Origin: Alphaproteobacteria bacterium
Lineage (GTDB): Bacteria; Pseudomonadota; Gammaproteobacteria; JAGOUN01
Direction of reading: 5' to 3'
DNA: 64,000 bases
Assembly (NCBI GenBank): GCA_021151585.1
Contig: JAGKWX010000002.1
Coordinates: 77,778-141,777 of the forward strand
Part shown: in pieces, positions 18,576 through 27,752 of the stretch
How the letters are laid out: the number at the start of each line of letters is the position of its first letter
Position numbering within the stretch: position 1 is the stretch's first letter
The notes under the pieces: generated by a model
Seen by the model: only the letters and a program-made list of their open reading frames with translations
Told to the model about the DNA's origin: nothing
Database searches by the model: none
Made by a program: the position numbers and the translations under genes

Positions 18576-19883
18576 CTAGCCAGGATTTTCTAAACTCAAA
18601 ACACCAGCATTAAAATCATAGGCAAATAATTCCGCATAACGCCCCCAATCTATCATGGTCGTTAAAATACGCGAAGCTTCTTGTTCGCTAAAATATTCTT
18701 GTAATTCCCGCAAGAAAATTTCTTCTGAAAGACTGTGCTTATGTTCATCATCTAAAGAACGACGAATATGTTTTGCCAATGGGATATAATGAAGAATTTG
18801 TTTTGAAAATAGTTTTTTTCTCTCTTGCATATCCGCATTTGCAAAAGCTGCACCTTCAGATGTAATCGTAATATCTCCTTGCGAGACACGAGCGAAATTT
18901 AGCAACTCCAATACCTCTGTGATAGGAAATAAATCGTCACCGTCTAGAAATACTTTTTCAGATAATTCTGGCAAATCCATTCGCCCTTTGTGCTCTGGCG
19001 CATTAAGAGTTTCCAATAAACCAGCAATATCAGAGACCTGAACATCTGGCAAACGGTAGCCCAATCCTGCTGTTCTAGCCTGTAAGCGTGCCACCCCACG
19101 ACCGCCATCTCGTGTTGTCATCAATGTGTAAATTCGATCGACGACTTGACGAAATGGCTTTGATTGCGAGTATCGGGGGTAAGGCAAATCAACAATCAAT
19201 TCAGCTTTTATTTTACCAGGATTGTCATCAAAAATAATTATCCTATCCGCCATTTCGACAGCTTCATCAATATCATGTGTCACCAGTAAAATACCGTTTA
19301 AACGCGTTTTTTTTGTATGCCACAAATCAAGTAAGTCACTACGCAAATTTTCTGATGTTAACACGTCCAGCGCTGAAAATGGTTCATCCATTAATAACAC
19401 ATCTGGATTTACCACTAGCGCGCGAGCAAAACCGACTCGCTGACGCATACCACCTGATAATTCCTTGGGAAAAGCCGATTCAAAACCATCTAAGCCAATC
19501 GTATCAATCGCGCGCAAAGCACGATGACGCCTTTCGTGCAAACTTAAACCTTGCGCTTCTAAACCTAACTCAACATTTTGCAAAACCGTTAACCAAGGCA
19601 TCAAAGCAAACGATTGAAACACCATCGAAATCCCTTGTACCGGCTCTGTGACTTTGTGTCCACGATAAAAAATTTCACCTTGCGATGGATCTACCAAACC
19701 AGCAATAATGCGAAGTAAGGTAGATTTTCCGGCGCCAGATTTTCCTAAGAGCGCAACAATTTCACCTGGCTTCAAATCAAAATGGATATCTTGCAAAACA
19801 TTTAATGATTGCTTGGATCCTTTATGAAACGATTTGCTCACATGAGAAACTTGAATAATGCTAGAAATTTCAGGTTTATTCAT
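18576..19883 (-). CDS. NitT/TauT-family ABC transporter ATPase with C-terminal AAA-associated domain
   Basis: ATPase subunit of a nitrate/sulfonate/taurine-class importer. Walker A GKSGAGKST, Q-loop MVFQSFALMPWLTV, signature LSGGMRQRVGFARAL, Walker B LLMDEPFSAL and H-loop VTHDIDEA. About 170 extra residues after the ATPase (SDIAGLLETLNAPEHKGRMDLPEL...LREL-QEYFSEQEA) correspond to the AAA-associated C-terminal domain found in a subset of these transporters. Start taken at ATG 19883; the codon before is GTG. It lies downstream of the double permease but separated by 255 nt of foreign sequence. No substrate-binding protein is nearby; substrate unknown. Confidence 0.88.
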   Translation of the reverse strand: MNKPEISSIIQVSHVSKSFHKGSKQSLNVLQDIHFDLKPGEIVALLGKSGAGKSTLLRIIAGLVDPSQGEIFYRGHKVTEPVQGISMVFQSFALMPWLTVLQNVELGLEAQGLSLHERRHRALRAIDTIGLDGFESAFPKELSGGMRQRVGFARALVVNPDVLLMDEPFSALDVLTSENLRSDLLDLWHTKKTRLNGILLVTHDIDEAVEMADRIIIFDDNPGKIKAELIVDLPYPRYSQSKPFRQVVDRIYTLMTTRDGGRGVARLQARTAGLGYRLPDVQVSDIAGLLETLNAPEHKGRMDLPELSEKVFLDGDDLFPITEVLELLNFARVSQGDITITSEGAAFANADMQERKKLFSKQILHYIPLAKHIRRSLDDEHKHSLSEEIFLRELQEYFSEQEASRILTTMIDWGRYAELFAYDFNAGVLSLENPG

Positions 19884-19957
19884 CACAATATCTGCCTACT
19901 GCCTGTTGACTTTATTAAGTTTTTAAAACAGTATAATTCATTTTATTTGGTTTCTCT

Positions 19958-20138
19958 ATGTTAACAACCAAGTCGTTGATTGGCTTGATTTCATTGCTCA
20001 TAATAGCAGCAGTTTTTTTAGATCCTGTACGTTATACAGCCGGAGACGCGCGCAACACTTTACTAACTAGTGAAGCAATAATTCAGCATGGAACCATTAA
20101 ACTTGACATTTACTGCAAGCACGCAGATTTGTGCGGCG
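19958..20138 (+). pseudogene. N-terminal fragment of a polytopic (glycosyltransferase-39-like) membrane protein
   Basis: A plus-strand frame starting ATG 19958 encodes one membrane helix (IGLISLLIIAAVFL) and then DARNTLLTSEAIIQHGTIKLD, a pattern seen at the start of large membrane proteins with a DxD-type first loop in which a residue run -LLxSEAIIxHGT- follows. It then runs antisense into the permease gene and stops at 20200, so only about 55 residues are homologous-looking. I read it as debris left by an insertion or rearrangement between two genes of one ABC operon. Family naming is tentative. Confidence 0.45.
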
Positions 20139-21878
20139 CTACTCAACATGAAAGCGCCCCTCTGCAAGGGCATAAAGCGGACGCCAAACAAAGCGATTAA
20201 TCACAACGACTATTAAACACATAACGATAATGCCGAGAGCCTCTTGCGCTGGCTTTCCTGTGTAAGTCATTTCTGAAATATAAGCACCCAGGCCGAGAGC
20301 TTGTAAACGGTTCCCGCCCCAATTTAGAACCTCAGCAACAATACTCGCATTCCAAGCACCACCGGCCGCCGCCATCGCCCCCGTCACATAATAAGGAAAA
20401 ATGATTGGCAAAATGACACGCTTCCATTTCAACCAACCACGCACACCGAATAAACGCGATGCCATCAATAATTCTTTTGGCAACGTTGTCGTACCGGCAA
20501 TAACATTAAATAAAATATACCACTGCGTACCAAGAATCATTAAAGGGGCCGTGAAAATAGTAATATTAGCGTCAAAATACATAATCACCATAACTGCAAT
20601 TGGATATAATAAATTTGCGGGAAATGCTGCAAAAAATTGCGCAATCGGCTGAATAATCGCAGCTGCTTTTGGGCGCAACCCTACCCACACACCTATAGGA
20701 ATCCAAACAAGCGAACATACAGCGATCATCAAAAAAATCTTAGCTGCTGTAATCAAACCTAAGCCACAGACCAAAAGAACATCACGCCACGTTGCATGAT
20801 GCGCAATAAATTCTATTAACATAAACAAAGCCGCCAAGATCGCTAAATAAACAGCAATCTGCGAGACCCAGGTTAATAACCAAAATAAATAGCTTTTATG
20901 TTTAACTATCGCAGCAGCCTGTCTTTCTCGATACGGTATAACACGAATATTAATCACTATATCGCGTAACAAAGCTAAACAGCTACCAAAACGCTTAAAC
21001 CAACGACTTCTCAAAAAAATATCGACAACCCATGATTCCGCCATATGATCATTGGGCTCTAAATCAGTACGAAACTTATCTGACCAAGACATCAGCGGGC
21101 GAAATAATAATTGATCATATAAAATAATCACGCCTAACATCGTTAAAATAGCATAAACAATCGCAACCTTATCCGACTCGGTAATTGCTACAGCGATATA
21201 CGAACCAATTCCTGGCAACATGATGGATTGATTTGCAATCGAAATCGCTTCAGACGCAACCACAAAAAACCAACCTGCAGACATGGACAACATCATATTC
21301 CAGAGCAAACTTGGAATAGTCATCGGTACCTCAACGCGCCAAAAGCGCTGCCAAGCGTTTAAATGAAATAAGCGTGCCGCGTTTTTTAATTCCGTTGGCA
21401 CCAATTTTAACGATTGATAAAACCCTAATAACATATTCCACACTTGAGATGTAACAATCGCAAAAATGGCCGCACATTCCGGCCCCAACATACTGTTAGG
21501 AAACAAACCGATAAATGTCGGCACACTGATGGTTAAAAATCCTAAAATGGGCACAGATTGCAAAATATCAACCATCGGGATAATTATGCGCTCAGCATGA
21601 CGACTTTTTGCCGCCCATGTGCCAAAGATGAACGTAATTAGCAAGGAAACACCCATGGCAATAAACATGCGCATAACCGTTCTTAACGCATAATCTGGTA
21701 AATATAACGCTGACAGATGAATCGTGATAGGTTGACCCAAATCAAAAGGGCTGCTCATTTCTTTTGCAGCAATAGCTAACACGATAATAATCGCCAGCAC
21801 AACTAACAACGCAGCCAGATCCCAAAAATTAGGATAAGTATTTTGATTAGTGGAAAAGACGATTTTTTTAAGACGCAT
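20139..21878 (-). CDS. NitT/TauT-family ABC transporter permease, fused double permease
   Basis: Inner-membrane permease of 579 aa containing two binding-protein-dependent transport domains in one chain. First half: helices from about 25, IIPMVDILQSVPILGFLTI, EAM-like loop ELKNAARLFHLNAWQRFWRVEVPM. Second half: IQPIAQFFAAFPANLLYPIAV, then PKELLMASRLFGVRGWLKWKRVILP and a final helix ending FVWRPLYALAEGRF. Such double permeases pair with the ATPase that carries an AAA-associated tail, encoded just downstream. The C-terminus is intact despite the adjoining foreign fragment. Confidence 0.9.
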   Translation of the reverse strand: MRLKKIVFSTNQNTYPNFWDLAALLVVLAIIIVLAIAAKEMSSPFDLGQPITIHLSALYLPDYALRTVMRMFIAMGVSLLITFIFGTWAAKSRHAERIIIPMVDILQSVPILGFLTISVPTFIGLFPNSMLGPECAAIFAIVTSQVWNMLLGFYQSLKLVPTELKNAARLFHLNAWQRFWRVEVPMTIPSLLWNMMLSMSAGWFFVVASEAISIANQSIMLPGIGSYIAVAITESDKVAIVYAILTMLGVIILYDQLLFRPLMSWSDKFRTDLEPNDHMAESWVVDIFLRSRWFKRFGSCLALLRDIVINIRVIPYRERQAAAIVKHKSYLFWLLTWVSQIAVYLAILAALFMLIEFIAHHATWRDVLLVCGLGLITAAKIFLMIAVCSLVWIPIGVWVGLRPKAAAIIQPIAQFFAAFPANLLYPIAVMVIMYFDANITIFTAPLMILGTQWYILFNVIAGTTTLPKELLMASRLFGVRGWLKWKRVILPIIFPYYVTGAMAAAGGAWNASIVAEVLNWGGNRLQALGLGAYISEMTYTGKPAQEALGIIVMCLIVVVINRFVWRPLYALAEGRFHVE

Positions 21879-21997
21879 TTTTTTCTCTGTTGAGACGACG
21901 CTTTAATTATAATAACGATAAAGGCTTAAAATTCAATCACATATTTTGATGACTCCAAAAAAAAAACCTGGCTCTGTATAACCTGATAATCAAGTAT

Positions 21998-22023
21998 AAT
22001 GCAGACAATCCATGGTCTGCATT
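21998..22023. terminator. 9-bp hairpin downstream of the 1220-aa gene
   Basis: AATGCAGAC and GTCTGCATT form a perfect 9-bp stem around AATCCATG, 60 nt past the stop of the large minus-strand gene. The stretch after it on the minus strand is AT-rich but not a U-tract. Confidence 0.4.
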
Positions 22024-22082
22024 TAAACCAATATTCACATCCAGGATGATAAAACCACTAGAGCCATTAACCAAAATAAAGC

Positions 22083-25000
22083 TTATTTTTTCCTGCCAAA
22101 TATTCCACTGTTCTTGGCAACATTGGCTGACTCGGCCTTACCCATCAATGCCATGACGCGCTCAAATGTAGAAACTTGTTCTTCCTCACCCGACTGTAGA
22201 ACCAAATCAATCATGGAACTATCTTCATTGGTCAACATTCTCTTATACCGAATAACGTCATCCTTACTTATTTTTTCTCTTTGTTCTAGCTCGGATAACT
22301 TCGCATCTAAGATTGGGCCAATTAAAGCCATAGCCTCATCCCACAAGGCGCTAAGCTTAGAATCATCGCTCATAAAGCAGTTCTTGTGCAAAATTTTAAT
22401 GTTGTCTATTATAAAATCTATTTCATACGTTTTCAAAACATAGCCCTCTTGCGCTTTACGCGAAAGCTGATAGGTATAGTAGGCAACAAGTACAGCATCA
22501 TTACCTTCTACTGCAATATAGTTCACTAATTTCTTCCAATCATGTGAAGCCACATGGGCAACCGAGCGCGACCAAGAATACACAGAGAATGATGTACTAG
22601 CTTTGGCTGGTGCTAAGTTATGCAACCAATCAAAAGCACTTTCTAATAGCTCATCAGCTAATCCAGAGCCAAGCGTCTCAGCAGAACGAGCGTTTATATA
22701 TCCTTTTAATATATGCCTCACGTGATCTGTATTCAGCGACCCCCTTAAACCATGTAGCCTCATCCAATATTCTAATTGAGTTCCACCAAGCACTTGGTCA
22801 AAAAAACCAACACCTCTTGAATAATTACTAGCTCTAGAACAAGAGGTAGTAGACGTATAAGAAGATAAACGACTTAATTTCGATTGCCGAGAAACGCCTG
22901 TCAATCGTGAACTTACAGACATAGTTTCATGATCAAAACCCTCAACCTCAGTTTCACCACTACACATTTCGTATAATGTCACGATTTTTGCCATATCTTC
23001 ATAAATAATTTTTTGCTGGGGTGACAACCCTTCTATATAAGCATCATTCTCAAGCATAAAATCAGTGTGCGCAAATAAATGCCTACAGAGCTTGGTCATT
23101 CGACTCTCCAGGAACTCATGATTTAATGAAATAATTTGCAACTGATCTTGTTCTGGATCTTGTTCTGGAGAAGCATTGTAAATCGCTGCCAAAAAGAAAA
23201 TAGCATTATAAACAGGTGTGTGAAAGTTTTCTTTTAGAGCAGCAGAAATAGCCCCAATAACGAACCCGCGTTCTTCTATCGATAAATCATTCGGATTTTT
23301 TCGAAGAATATTCACTAGCAGCAAAACACACCAAGCTTCTTTTTCATAACGCTCAAACTGAAAATCCTCAGTTTCAAGCTTGTCATAATAGTGAGCCCAT
23401 CGATACTTCTGTTTCTTAAGTTCTGCACTTGCGACATCTTCGCCCGCTCTTTTAGATGACCGATACATAATGTACTGTATCGGCAATTCACCATCGTTAT
23501 CCGGAGTTTCAGTAAATAGCATATGAGCGGTCAACTTTCCTGATAATATCCGCCGGTTAATTTCTATCAAGGCGGCAGTCGCGTGAAAATAGTAAGAATC
23601 AAAGCCATATTCACCTTCTATTTTATCGACAGGCACCACTAGTACTACAGCATAAAGAACCTGATATAAGAGCATGAAAAAATTTTCCAAGGTAGGAGCT
23701 TGACTTTTTTTATTTTTAAGCAATTTCATCAACCGCGTAATAGTCTCATTTATGTAGTTGGACTCTTCAACAAAGCCATAAATTAATTCGATAATATCCT
23801 GTACGATGAGTACTTTGTTTGTATCGTCTGTTTCTGGCGAACAGTAATCATCAATTTTCAACATCAGTTCCTGAGCAAACTCCGAATCAGCGGGGTAAGT
23901 TAGCATCATTTCATCGTCATCATCCAAGCTTTTTTGACTTCGCAACTCTTCTTCGCCTTGAAACTCTTCTTCGCCTTGAAACTCTTCTTCGCCTTGAAAC
24001 TCTTCTTCGCCTTGAAACTCTTCTTCGCCTTGGAGCTCTTCTTCGCCTTGGAACTCTTCTTCGCCTCGACTACCCACTGACTGTCTTTGCGCTACAGCGA
24101 TATCACCATAAAAGTCATCATCTTCTTCATGGAAATCAAAAAATTGGCGTTCTGCTTGAGTACCAACGTTTTTGCTATCATGGTCCTGCGATTTTTTGCC
24201 CACCGGTTTTAATATTGGGGATTGAATATACTGAAGCGATGCTAAAGAAGCAGCGCCTTCGTGCGTCTTAAGATTAGTATGAGCAAAAGCATGAAGCTTT
24301 TTTCTTTCAAGAAAATTGTTTCTATCGCTCTCATCACTTGCTGATGCATTCTTTTCTAAAACAGAATCATCATGCTGTTGATCACTATGTTGTTTAGCGT
24401 GCTTTTCTTGCCCTTGATCGTCAGCGTTGTTAAACCCATCCTCACCTATACCCGTATCTTCATCTTCATCGTCATCTTCGCGAATTACCTCAAGCGGTGT
24501 TTTTTGCTTTTTTCGTGATGAACTTTTGTTTACAACACTTCGCTTTCGGGCTGTAATAAAACCATTAAAACTCGGTTCCTCTATAATCTTCAGACTATAA
24601 CCAACTGCTTCATCAACATTGGCCGCAAGAGTAGATTCATCAGGAAATTCTGTCATTATTGGGGCTGGCGCATCTTGTGGGAATCGATCATCCTTAGATA
24701 AAAACTCATAAAGTTGAGCATAACTTCTGTGCGCCACAAAGATATTTTCACTCTCCGCGGTACGAACATCAATATACTCCTTAATGAGGTTGAACCAATC
24801 AAACACAAGAGTCCAGCAATCATCCTTAGGATTGCTTTGCTTACAGATTTCTTTCAAAGAATATGTGATGAGATCAATCAGCGAACCATCATCTCGTAAA
24901 GATGATAGTTGAGTAAAAAATTTTTCCCAAAAAATTCCAAGTCTTTTAATTCGCACTATTTTTAAACTATGCTTTTCAAAAAAACTAGTGTTTTCTCCAT

Positions 25001-25745
25001 AAATCTCGGATCGCATCATGATAGAATGATGATCAGTAGATAATAAAGTCTCATTCACGTCGATGGTTTTTACCTCAGAGATTTTTAACAACATTTGTAA
25101 AATGTTCTTATTATGTTTACGCGTATTAAATCTTCCACCCAATATGGAATTCAATGAAATATGATTAATTACTAATACTAATAAGCTTGCTTTTTTCATA
25201 GCCAAGGATACATTCTGGCCATGCTCCGAACTCAGTAATAGCGAAAAATTCATATCTTGTTGCTCTAATAAATATTGCTTTTGAAGAATACGAGTCATCA
25301 GCAGTTTTTCTCTTTCGACTATAGTCGCTTCATAATCTGAAGAATCCGAAAATTTGAGCGTTTCTCGCAATTGACGCAACATCATAAATTCATGCCACTC
25401 AGAACCAGAATACATAAGAATGAATTCTTTCGCTGTGCTTAAAATCAATTGCGTTAAAGATACCGAATTTGCCTTATCACAATGTTTTTTGAGAAATTTA
25501 AGTAGCGTATCACTGCCAGACCCGACGAGCTCTTCCGGAATAGCTACGTTAATACACCGATCACTTCTATCTCTTTTTTCATCTTCTTTCTTAAAAAGAT
25601 GAATAAAAATTTTTAACATCTCTCGACTAAAAGGCCAAGACGACTTGGGGTCATCAAAAAGAACTCCTATCACTTGGTGTGTAGAAAGCCGCCGCACCTT
25701 CAAAGGACGGTTAATAATTTGATCGAGAAGCTCTATAGTAGTCAT
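22083..25745 (-). CDS. Large acidic protein of unknown function, candidate Dot/Icm effector
   Basis: 1220 aa, no signal peptide and no convincing membrane helix; I do not recognise a domain. The N-terminal ~400 residues and C-terminal ~600 residues are mostly helical in composition. The middle (about 395-610) is disordered and very acidic, containing EDDDEDEDTG and seven 6-residue EEEFQG/EEELQG repeats. Ser-rich stretch SRQSKLSRLSSYTSTTSCSR lies near 975. The C-terminal ~45 residues contain SGEEEQVST and end in GIFGRKK, an E-block-like pattern reminiscent of Dot/Icm signals. A good ribosome site AAGGA precedes the ATG. Size, lack of homology and the nearby Dot/Icm genes make an effector plausible but unproven. 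Confidence 0.6.
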   Translation of the reverse strand: MTTIELLDQIINRPLKVRRLSTHQVIGVLFDDPKSSWPFSREMLKIFIHLFKKEDEKRDRSDRCINVAIPEELVGSGSDTLLKFLKKHCDKANSVSLTQLILSTAKEFILMYSGSEWHEFMMLRQLRETLKFSDSSDYEATIVEREKLLMTRILQKQYLLEQQDMNFSLLLSSEHGQNVSLAMKKASLLVLVINHISLNSILGGRFNTRKHNKNILQMLLKISEVKTIDVNETLLSTDHHSIMMRSEIYGENTSFFEKHSLKIVRIKRLGIFWEKFFTQLSSLRDDGSLIDLITYSLKEICKQSNPKDDCWTLVFDWFNLIKEYIDVRTAESENIFVAHRSYAQLYEFLSKDDRFPQDAPAPIMTEFPDESTLAANVDEAVGYSLKIIEEPSFNGFITARKRSVVNKSSSRKKQKTPLEVIREDDDEDEDTGIGEDGFNNADDQGQEKHAKQHSDQQHDDSVLEKNASASDESDRNNFLERKKLHAFAHTNLKTHEGAASLASLQYIQSPILKPVGKKSQDHDSKNVGTQAERQFFDFHEEDDDFYGDIAVAQRQSVGSRGEEEFQGEEELQGEEEFQGEEEFQGEEEFQGEEEFQGEEELRSQKSLDDDDEMMLTYPADSEFAQELMLKIDDYCSPETDDTNKVLIVQDIIELIYGFVEESNYINETITRLMKLLKNKKSQAPTLENFFMLLYQVLYAVVLVVPVDKIEGEYGFDSYYFHATAALIEINRRILSGKLTAHMLFTETPDNDGELPIQYIMYRSSKRAGEDVASAELKKQKYRWAHYYDKLETEDFQFERYEKEAWCVLLLVNILRKNPNDLSIEERGFVIGAISAALKENFHTPVYNAIFFLAAIYNASPEQDPEQDQLQIISLNHEFLESRMTKLCRHLFAHTDFMLENDAYIEGLSPQQKIIYEDMAKIVTLYEMCSGETEVEGFDHETMSVSSRLTGVSRQSKLSRLSSYTSTTSCSRASNYSRGVGFFDQVLGGTQLEYWMRLHGLRGSLNTDHVRHILKGYINARSAETLGSGLADELLESAFDWLHNLAPAKASTSFSVYSWSRSVAHVASHDWKKLVNYIAVEGNDAVLVAYYTYQLSRKAQEGYVLKTYEIDFIIDNIKILHKNCFMSDDSKLSALWDEAMALIGPILDAKLSELEQREKISKDDVIRYKRMLTNEDSSMIDLVLQSGEEEQVSTFERVMALMGKAESANVAKNSGIFGRKK
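23944..24069 (-). repeat. Seven tandem 18-bp repeats inside the 1220-aa gene
   Basis: Seven contiguous copies of an 18-bp unit (plus-strand AACTCTTCTTCGCCTTGA with 1-3 base variants at the downstream copies), each encoding Glu-Glu-Glu-Phe/Leu-Gln-Gly. The period is a multiple of three, so copy number can change without frameshift. The first four copies are identical, indicating recent expansion. Confidence 0.95.
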
Positions 25746-26052
25746 GATAATTTTTCCTTATGTTAAAGCTGTTAAACTGTATTGAGCATGGCAAAGTTAA
25801 GCGCTGGCTAGTGACGTATATAATATTAATTATATCATGGCAAAATAAATGCCGCTGAAAGCAGCATAATAACCGTACTGTAAACCGCTTATAGCCAAGA
25901 TCTATAGTGCTCAAAATTTTTATACTATAAAGGCAAAACCTTAAAAGAATATTAGCAAGGGTCATACTTAAATCTTTGGCTAAAAAAATGTCATGTATGG
26001 ACAATATGCCATCATAAGTTGTACTATAAAGCACAGTTTTTTTATGAGAAAC
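25746..26052. other. Intergenic region between the 1220-aa gene and bcp
   Basis: 307 nt between divergent genes. On the minus strand a TATAAT-like box lies near 25835-25840 upstream of the large gene; on the plus strand TATACT lies near 25921. No gene, RNA or repeat is recognised; the reverse-strand frame through it shows no protein-like pattern. Confidence 0.4.
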
Positions 26053-26517
26053 ATGATGATTCGACTATCCCCCGGCGACCAAGCACCCGCCTTCACTGCA
26101 TTAGCAGACACCGGCGAACAAATCTCTTTATCGCAATTCAAAGAAAAAAACGTTATTTTGTATTTTTACCCCAAAGACGACACACCGGGCTGCACCAAAG
26201 AGGCCTGTGACTTCACACAACACCACCAAGCTTTTGCGAATAACAACACGGTCATCATTGGTGTTTCAAAAGATAGTATTGAAAGCCATAAAAAATTCAA
26301 AGAAAAATACCAATTATCTTTTATGTTAATTTCCGATCCTGATGGCGTACTGTGCGAAAAATATGGCGCCTGGGGTGAAAAGAAAAATTATGGAAAAATA
26401 TATCAAGGCATTATTCGCTCGACTTTTTTGATTGATCAAACCGGGACTATTACAGCTGCGATGTATAATGTAAAAGCAACAGGCCATGTAGACAAAATGT
26501 TGCGAGAATTGTTTTGA
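26053..26517 (+). CDS. bcp: Thioredoxin-dependent peroxiredoxin Bcp (PrxQ)
   Basis: Thiol peroxidase reducing H2O2 and organic hydroperoxides with thioredoxin. LSPGDQAPAFTALAD start, YFYPKDDTPGCTKEACDF with peroxidatic Cys and a resolving Cys five residues later (atypical two-Cys PrxQ), and later RSTFLIDQTGTI. I take ATG 26053 (154 aa, normal size); ATG 26044 and 26056 are alternatives and the longer open frame from 25993 is not supported. Confidence 0.93.
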   Translation: MMIRLSPGDQAPAFTALADTGEQISLSQFKEKNVILYFYPKDDTPGCTKEACDFTQHHQAFANNNTVIIGVSKDSIESHKKFKEKYQLSFMLISDPDGVLCEKYGAWGEKKNYGKIYQGIIRSTFLIDQTGTITAAMYNVKATGHVDKMLRELF

Positions 26518-26536
26518 GCTAGTACAACTGACGTCA

Positions 26537-27520
26537 CTATTCAACCAATCCTTGCCGTTTTAATTCTTTAAGACTATCTTCCATAGTACGCATGCCACTT
26601 GCTCGCCCTGTTTGCATAGCTGACATAATTTGAGAAATTTTATTTTCACGAATAAGATTTTTAATCGCTATGGTAGCAATCATGACTTCTTGAACTGCAA
26701 CACGGCCACCACCTTTTTTCTTAATTAATGCTTGAGAAATTACTGCCTGCAAGGAATTTGACAACAGACTCCTTACCAATTCTTTATCTCCAGCAGGAAA
26801 TACATCAATAATTCGATTTATCGTCGCTGCGCAAGAATTAGTATGTAAAGTAGCAAAGACCAAATGCCCTGTCTCTGCCGCCGTTAATGCCAAACGTATT
26901 GTGTCCAAATCACGCATTTCGCCTAGTAAAATAATATCAGGATCTTCTCGCAATGAAGCACGCAAAGCATGCTGAAAGCTTGTTGTATGTTGAGCTAATT
27001 CGCGTTGTTGAATTAATGATTTTTTAGGGTGATAAACATATTCAATAGGATCTTCGATAGTAATAATATGCGAAGCTTGATTCATGTTAATATGCTGAAT
27101 CATTGCAGCAAGCGTTGTGCTTTTACCACTACCCGACGAGCCAGTAACTAAAATCAATCCCTGCTGCAAAGCACATACATCCTTTAAAACCTCTGAACAT
27201 ACTAATGAGTCCAATAGTGGAATTTGACTAGTGAGAATTCTAAATGTTGCACTAATACCATGTAACTGATGAAAAACATTCACTCGGCATCTGATGCCAT
27301 TACAAAACATATATGAGAAATCTTGCTCCTGATCCTTAGAGCATTGCTCAGGCCTTATTTCGGCTAACTGATCTTCAAGCCACTGGGCTTCCAAGATATT
27401 TGCGCCAGCTAGAGGAATTAAATCGCCATCAATACGATACATCGGCGGCATACCACTAGAGACATGAAGATCAGAAGCATGTAAGTGAACAGCTTCGCCG
27501 AGTAAATCTAACAAATTCAT
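26537..27520 (-). CDS. pilT: Type IV pilus retraction ATPase, PilT-like
   Basis: Hexameric ATPase that depolymerises type IV pili (twitching, DNA uptake). HASDLHVSSG N-terminus, Walker A TGSSGSGKST, Asp-box, Walker B DIILLGEMRD and His-box GHLVFATLHT. 327 aa is slightly shorter than PilT proper (~345), and the C-terminal AIRNLIRE motif is present as AIKNLIRENK. Strong ribosome site AGGAG before ATG. No other pil gene lies nearby, as often for pilT; PilU is a possible alternative. Confidence 0.87.
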   Translation of the reverse strand: MNLLDLLGEAVHLHASDLHVSSGMPPMYRIDGDLIPLAGANILEAQWLEDQLAEIRPEQCSKDQEQDFSYMFCNGIRCRVNVFHQLHGISATFRILTSQIPLLDSLVCSEVLKDVCALQQGLILVTGSSGSGKSTTLAAMIQHINMNQASHIITIEDPIEYVYHPKKSLIQQRELAQHTTSFQHALRASLREDPDIILLGEMRDLDTIRLALTAAETGHLVFATLHTNSCAATINRIIDVFPAGDKELVRSLLSNSLQAVISQALIKKKGGGRVAVQEVMIATIAIKNLIRENKISQIMSAMQTGRASGMRTMEDSLKELKRQGLVE

Positions 27521-27714
27521 CGATATCTCCTGTTGTTTTCTATACTAGATTCCGCACTTAGAACTATAGCGAACAAATTTAAAACACTAGATCCCGGTTT
27601 ATAGAACCAGTTTATGGATTAACTAAAGCAAATTAATTCGGCTAGGTTTGCCAGATTAATAATAAGGGAAAGGAATAAAAAAATAGGCTAACACAGTTGT
27701 AATAATTATTGAAA

Positions 27715-27745
27715 TTGAATCGGTTACACAGCGCAACCGATTCAA
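27715..27745 (-). terminator. Rho-independent-like terminator of parC
   Basis: TTGAATCGGTT (27715-27725) and AACCGATTCAA (27735-27745) form a perfect 11-bp stem with a 9-nt loop, 7 nt beyond the parC stop. On the minus strand it is followed by T-rich TTTCAATAATT. Confidence 0.7.
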
Positions 27746-27752
27746 CTTGACA

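Noticed and set aside
23944..24069. Short tandem repeat as possible CRISPR
   Set aside because: Units are contiguous with no spacers, in frame within a coding region; no cas genes.
23819..24271. Plus-strand ORF with LLRLETLLRLE repeats resembling a leucine-rich repeat
   Set aside because: It is the antisense reading of the 18-bp EEEFQG repeat in the large minus-strand gene, so the pattern is a by-product of the repeat.
25711..26034. 107-codon minus-strand ORF upstream of the 1220-aa gene
   Set aside because: Overlaps the start of the gene and the bcp promoter region, no ribosome site and no protein-like conservation.
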